Below, piece by piece: positions 59,301-64,000 of a DNA stretch of 64,000 nucleotides. Position 1 is the stretch's first letter; each line of letters starts with the position of its first letter. Under the pieces are notes generated by a model. The model was given only the letters and a program-made list of their open reading frames with translations, was not told the origin of the DNA and made no database searches. Source of the DNA: Guyanagaster necrorhizus (taxonomy: Eukaryota > Basidiomycota > Agaricomycetes > Agaricales > Physalacriaceae); NCBI RefSeq assembly GCF_019112545.1, contig NW_025064884.1, positions 124,001 through 188,000 on the forward strand, in the 5' to 3' direction. The translations under genes and the position numbers were made by a program.

Positions 59301-59817
59301 ATTATGGCGGAGAGACCCTGAAGGTCAACCGCTTTGTGCGTTCTTTCGCCATCCTTGTGTTTTTTTTCTTTTCTGTCCGTACTAATTCTCTGTTTCCTAG
59401 GTAATGCCTGTGGCCTATTTTATGTAAGTTCCAGTGGCACATGCTGGCTCTGGCTCTAATGTTCTTGCAGAAACTCCATGGTGTTGTGCGACCGCTCTCC
59501 TTGAAGACGGATGTAATCAAGAAGAGGTATGTCTTTCATCGTCGTTTTCCGCACAAGCTTTCTCATCAGTCATGAAAAGGAATCGAGCATCGGGCGCACC
59601 TAGTAGTAGCTCCCGGAAAGGTTCAGGTTTGACAAAGATTGCATCTTCTACGACACGACCGCGATCATCTTCGAATGCAGCGGTATCTGGAATGAGTGGG
59701 ACTTCACGGGTGCCACCCAACCGTGCAAACTCGTCTGGAGGAAGTTCGCTTGCAATGAAACGACAGCGACGGACTTCTACTAGCATGCAGGCGTCGGCGT
59801 CTCGTAAGGGAGACTAG
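56321..59817 (+). CDS. areA: AreA/Nit2-type GATA transcription factor
   Basis: A global nitrogen regulator that activates genes for poor nitrogen sources. Evidence: a single GATA zinc finger near the C-terminus (CTNC, 17 residues, CNAC; CQTTNTPLWRRDPEGQPLC) followed by YKLHGVVRPLSLKTDVIKKR, and the AreA-specific upstream motif VWKMYARTKATLPHAQRMEN at about 57508-57570. The rest, over 1,000 residues, is Ser/Pro-rich. Introns: one near 57820-57868 joining EEQ to DVVPMDWRS, and three around the finger, where the middle exon (59401-59423) is 23 nt. The start is uncertain: the frame is open upstream to 56057 but reads as non-protein Arg-rich sequence, so I use 56321. Its actual targets here are not visible. 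Confidence 0.85.
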
Positions 59818-60250
59818 CGGGCATCTAATTTTCTTGCGTATATCTACTACCTTCCTTTTCATTGACTTCCACTCTCTCAGATGTCTGTTTGCGGATACGC
59901 ATGAATTAGTGCATGTTGAATTCTAGATGTACTAGTAGTATCTTGCTTATATGTTACCATCTCATGCTGAATTACTTATATATCTGTACACATGGGTATC
60001 TAGATGCCATAAATGTTCGAGCTGGGATATATAATTTCAAGCTGAGTTCAGTGCCCCTCAAAAGCCCTAATTATGATCGCCAGCAGCTACCAAGGTAACG
60101 GTGTGACGCTGAACGTTTCTGCCTTTTCTGCACGCTCGGCAGTCACGTTCAAGTCGAAATTGCAGCAGGTCACTCGTATCCTGACCAGCCTTGTCATCGT
60201 TATCCATACTGGCTTCCATTTTCCGACAACATGCGGCGCCTTCGCGCTCG
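59818..60250. other. Intergenic stretch
   Basis: 3' flank of the GATA-factor gene and 5' flank of the Sec7 gene. Short out-of-frame ATGs (for example 60073) may be upstream ORFs. Confidence 0.45.
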
Positions 60251-63200
60251 ATGTCGCCATCAACTGCATTTTCGAATGGCCTACAGCCAGTGGGCCCTGA
60301 TATGATGGCTTCGAGGGAGAAACGAGTGTCGCGTACTGACATCGACTTTGAGCAGGCGTTGCGAGGGGAAGGTACTTTCATGCTCAAGGAAGGTCTCGAC
60401 GTCAATGCGCTTGGCGTTGAAAGCCCCATGCCTGCGACTAGGGCCTTTCATTCACCACACCTGCCTCCCAAGCCTACACAGCCGGCGACGCCAATCGTCG
60501 TCCCACCTACGCCATCTCCTGTGGCAGGTCCGTCATCATCTATCAGGGTCGTCAGTCCGCCGTCATCATCGTCGCCGTCATCGGGCGACATTTTCTTCGA
60601 TAGCAACGACGTCGACCACCAGGTCAAGCGTCGTTCTATGTATCGATCACCAGGGACCTCGAGCAGCCCTGATTTGGCGACGCTACTGCGGAAGACCAAA
60701 GAGAAGAGTGGCAGTACACCGAGTGTCCAGCACAAACTAGAGAAACGACGTGATTGTCCTCCGCCTTTGCCTGATCGCGGCGGTAGTGGTCGCCAGCGCT
60801 CTTCAACTGCCCTTCCTCCCGGTCAGACCTCAACAACAACAATCTCTGTCAAGAAAAACAAGCTACACTGTACGTCGCCGGCAGAGAGTAGCTCCATGAA
60901 TTGGATAATGGCCCAAATGGCGAAGGAGTCCTCGTCGAAAGTGAGTGATCTAAGGCCTTTTGCGCTCCCATTAAGCCTTTTTCTGCAGCCGGCAAAGTCG
61001 TCTGTACGGGCCAAGACGAGCGCATTTTTGGGCAAGGTCCTCGGAGGTACAGGAACTGTACGAGAGCGATCTGTACGACGTTCCTTGGCATTAGTATTGC
61101 TATCTTACTAACTATTCGGCTAGAAGACGGACGCCAGCAGTTCATCGTTGTTTCAACCCCTGGCACCTCCAGTGCCGCCGATACCGTCTGAGTATCAGCG
61201 TGCAACGCCTGTAGGCTCCCCGATTGCGGACGTTTTTTCATCATCACCCAAAGAGTCTACACTGTCTACGTCTCCAACTTCGAGTAAACCTCTCCCCCCT
61301 ATTATTGGTCAGCCGGTGGACCTCGATGACGATCAGTCCATGGTACTCGTTGAACGAGTGCCTCGAACGCCATCACCCGAAAAGACTCAAAGCAAAGGAG
61401 CAGGAGGAACATTTAGCAAACGCCGAAGTATGAGTGTCGGTGATGTAGAGTTACAGAGATCTGTAACGGCATTATCTCCCATGGCCAAGACACCGGAAAC
61501 AAAACGAGGTGCAGGTGCAGATGACACATCTTTCAATGGGATTTTGAATGATTTCAAAGGTAAACTTTCTCAGCTGGAATCCGCTTCTAAGCCATTGGAT
61601 CTTCGTGATCCATCAACTCCTGGCCGTCGAGCTGCATATTTGAGATCAAAGACTGACACTCTCGTTTCTTCTGGTCGTTCAGAAATATCAACGCTCACCA
61701 AACATGCTTCGTTAACTGCGCCCACGTTGACCCTCCATTTGGATGAACCGGAAGAAAGCAAATCGAATCTGCTCTCTCCGTCTCCCATCGTCCCGCCACG
61801 CACCTCTTCCCTACAAATGCCTGCTCGTTCAGGCATAGGTCCAACTTCATTCAACTCGCCACGAGTACGTGGTTCGAGTCCATTGCGAGGGACTCCTGGA
61901 TCTCGGGGCCTGCGTGGTATGCATCGTTCAACGGCTTCGAGTTCTGAACCTTCCTTGATACCCGACGGAGATAGTGCTCGTATAAGTAAGCCACACGTTT
62001 TCTCCCCTTCTTCATAATTTGACTTACAAGGTACAGTTTCTCGTGCGCCAGCCAATTCACAACAAGACTTAACCGTCTATGATCTCTCTCTTTCTCGCTA
62101 TCCCTCTTCAAGCCACTCTCCTGCTCGGGGAGATGACACGACCGATACTGAGACCAGAGCTAAGGACCTGGCCACTCGGTGTTGGCATGAAGATGAAGAT
62201 TTCTTGGCTAAAGATAAAATTGCAGAATGGCTTGGTGGCATGTAAGTCGTTTATATGGCTCGAAATGAAGTCAGAATGAGATAACATATTTGTCCAGAGG
62301 ACGGATCAACAAGCTTGCATTGCAAAATTACGTCGTCTTCTTCAATTTTGCAGGCCTTCGCCTCGATGTTGCCTTCAGGTGCATATATCACGTTTCAGAT
62401 TGCGCCATACTAATCAATGGGTAGACAATTTTGTTCAAAATTATATTTGAAGGGCGAAACGCAGCAAGTCGATCGAATTCTCGAAGAATTCAGTAGGCGG
62501 TATTGGGATTGCAACCCGGGGGGGGTGTATGGAAGCGCCAGTACGTCATGAATTATTTCATGATGGTCTTACTGTTTTGTTGAATCTTATCAAGATATTG
62601 TCCACGCCGTCTCTTATTCATTGCTGCTGTTGAATACTGACTTACACGTCGCTGATTTAACTGCACGCATGTCGAGGAACCAATTTGTGCGAAACACCCT
62701 TACTGCAGTTCGAACACAATTACAACCGAATACTATTGCTCAAGGGTCTTCTACCGACTTGATCAGTGAAGATAGCAATCAAAGCATACGTGGAGTGTCC
62801 TCCGAGCATACTGATAAATATCGTTCCAAGCGGAGTGATAGTATAACGAGCTGGAATAGCGTGTCCCGAGATACTGTACTGTCGTCGCCTGCTTTTTCCA
62901 TCGCGAGTACCCAGGTAACCACGCCCGGGGAATCGTCCAACGACATTCATGCGCAGGACATCAAGCTTCCCACTCCTAGCATAATGTATGGACGCGGCTG
63001 GGAAGCTGATATGGAAAGCTTACTCAAGGTAATAAGGTCATCTAGGTTTGACTGTAATTGGTTTACCAGAGCTTTATGAACAGGAAATGTATAACGCCAT
63101 CAAGAGCAATCAAATTCTGCAGCCGCTTAGTGGCCGGTCTTCGATGTCATCTTTAAGTCCAGGATCTACAATGTTACGGAATCGTAGCTTGCGGGGTGGT

Positions 63201-64000
63201 CAGTCTGATCGACTAGCGACCCTTAAACGGGGAAGTATACGTGGTCTACAGTCAATCTTAAATCACAATGGGGTTAGCCCATACAGTAGTAACAGCAGCA
63301 TTGACGGTCGTGTTAGCCCTTCACCTAGTTTTGCAACATCTGCTCATGAGGTGAATATTTACATCACTTCTCTTTGACTCGATATTGACAATCCTGCAGG
63401 GGATATATGGATCAAGCTCGTCCTTCTTACAGCCCACATTAGGGTTCGCTCACAACTTATCGCATACTATCATCCGCGAGGCAAAAGAAGACGATGACAG
63501 AAGTGTACATAGTGAACGTTCGGATTCCACGACTATCAGCATCTCTGACGAGGAACTGGCCCTTCTTGGGGCACCCTGGGCTAAGGAAGGCATGCTATGC
63601 CGAAAGCATTTTTGGGACTCTATCGACAAGCGAGCGAAGGACAAAAGCTGGCTAGACGTATTTGTCGTCATTCAACGGGGAGAGCTCAACATGTTCACGT
63701 TCGGCGAAAATGGATCCGCAGGGTCGGGGGTCTTTGGAGGAGGTAATTGGTTGGTGAGTTATGGATCCACCCCGTCGCTTCGTCTATTCATATCATACTG
63801 AAGGCTAACGCCAACGCTGTTGGGAGTGTGTATCTCACACATTCTCTGGCTCATGCTCTTCCTCCTCCCGGATACAACCGAAATCGACCATACTGTATGG
63901 TTTTGACGTTATCTGACGGTGGCCTGTACTTTTTCCAGGCAGGCACGGAAGAGCTAGTGAACGAGTGGGTCTCGACGTGCAATTATTGGGCAGCTCGGAC
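60251..64000 (+). CDS. Sec7-PH ARF guanine-nucleotide exchange factor (Syt1-like), 3' partial
   Basis: Activates ARF-type GTPases in membrane traffic. After a long Ser/Pro-rich disordered part (60251-62030) comes a Sec7 domain: IAEWLGG, LRLDVAFRQFCSKLYLKGE, QVDRILEEFSRRYWDCNP, AVSYSLLLLNTDLH and RMSRNQFVRNTL. The catalytic glutamate is the GE of LYLKGE. About 110 Ser-rich residues then interrupt the domain before its last helix (EMYNAIKSNQILQ, base 63084 on). A PH domain follows (KEGMLCRKHFWDS, SWLDVFVVIQRGELNMFTFG) and the gene runs off the window. The start is uncertain; 60251 is the first ATG in frame. At least six introns. Confidence 0.85.

Noticed and set aside
31848..59817. A nitrogen or sulfur utilisation cluster (AreA factor, Dal5-type permease, amidohydrolase, transpeptidase, dioxygenase, SSU1)
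   Set aside because: The genes are spread over 40 kb, interleaved with unrelated housekeeping genes and on both strands; no cluster-specific enzyme or shared promoter motif was seen.
1..64000. tRNA genes, CRISPR arrays, operons and intact transposons
   Set aside because: No tRNA B-box with a foldable partner, no regularly spaced repeats, no transposase or reverse transcriptase motifs were found by reading.

Overview
The window is a gene-dense piece of nuclear DNA from a filamentous basidiomycete, most likely a wood- or litter-associated member of the Agaricomycetes. The evidence is many introns of about 47-70 bp (almost all GT-AG, with CT-A-C type branch sites), best matches by eye to basidiomycete protein families, a cerato-platanin, and a secreted mannanase carrying a fungal cellulose-binding module. 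No RNA gene, transposon or CRISPR array was recognised. Coordinates come from reading splice sites by eye against known protein families.

Layout. 1-7.4 kb: a Mug190/tricalbin-like lipid-transfer C2 protein (5' partial), a two-finger C2H2 factor, an ataxin-3-like deubiquitinase and a four-helix membrane protein. 7.6-17.7 kb: housekeeping genes, namely YSH1/CPSF73, a UPF0643 protein, the complex I 21-kDa subunit, a Tat-SF1/CUS2 splicing factor and type II PI 4-kinase LSB6. 17.9-25.2 kb: a Dal5-type MFS permease, an intronless helicase-nuclease fusion, 3-methyladenine DNA glycosylase MAG1 and a PBI2-type proteinase inhibitor. 25.5-34.5 kb: an unknown membrane-anchored protein, an SSU1/TDT anion transporter, a metallo-beta-lactamase-fold dioxygenase and a YtcJ-type amidohydrolase. 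34.9-47.4 kb: a broken cerato-platanin gene, a BAG co-chaperone, a long unknown disordered protein, a small basic protein, a bZIP factor and an unknown gene with an internal stop. 47.8-64 kb: gamma-glutamyltranspeptidase, CBM1-GH5 mannanase, signal peptide peptidase, an AreA-type GATA factor and a Sec7-PH ARF exchange factor (3' partial).

The genes do not form one pathway. They are mostly independent eukaryotic units, with some divergent pairs (LSB6/MFS, UPF0643/complex I, small basic protein/bZIP) and tight convergent ends (helicase/MAG1). The least ordinary object is the intronless helicase-nuclease at 20518-22764: a UvrD-type SF1A motor followed by a PD-(D/E)XK nuclease, the bacterial RecB/AddA order, behind a mitochondrial-looking N-terminus. 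Secondary themes are gene decay (three loci with in-frame stops) and unusual splicing (exons of 7, 7, 9, 10 and 11 nt; two GC-AG introns; many stop-free introns of length 3n).
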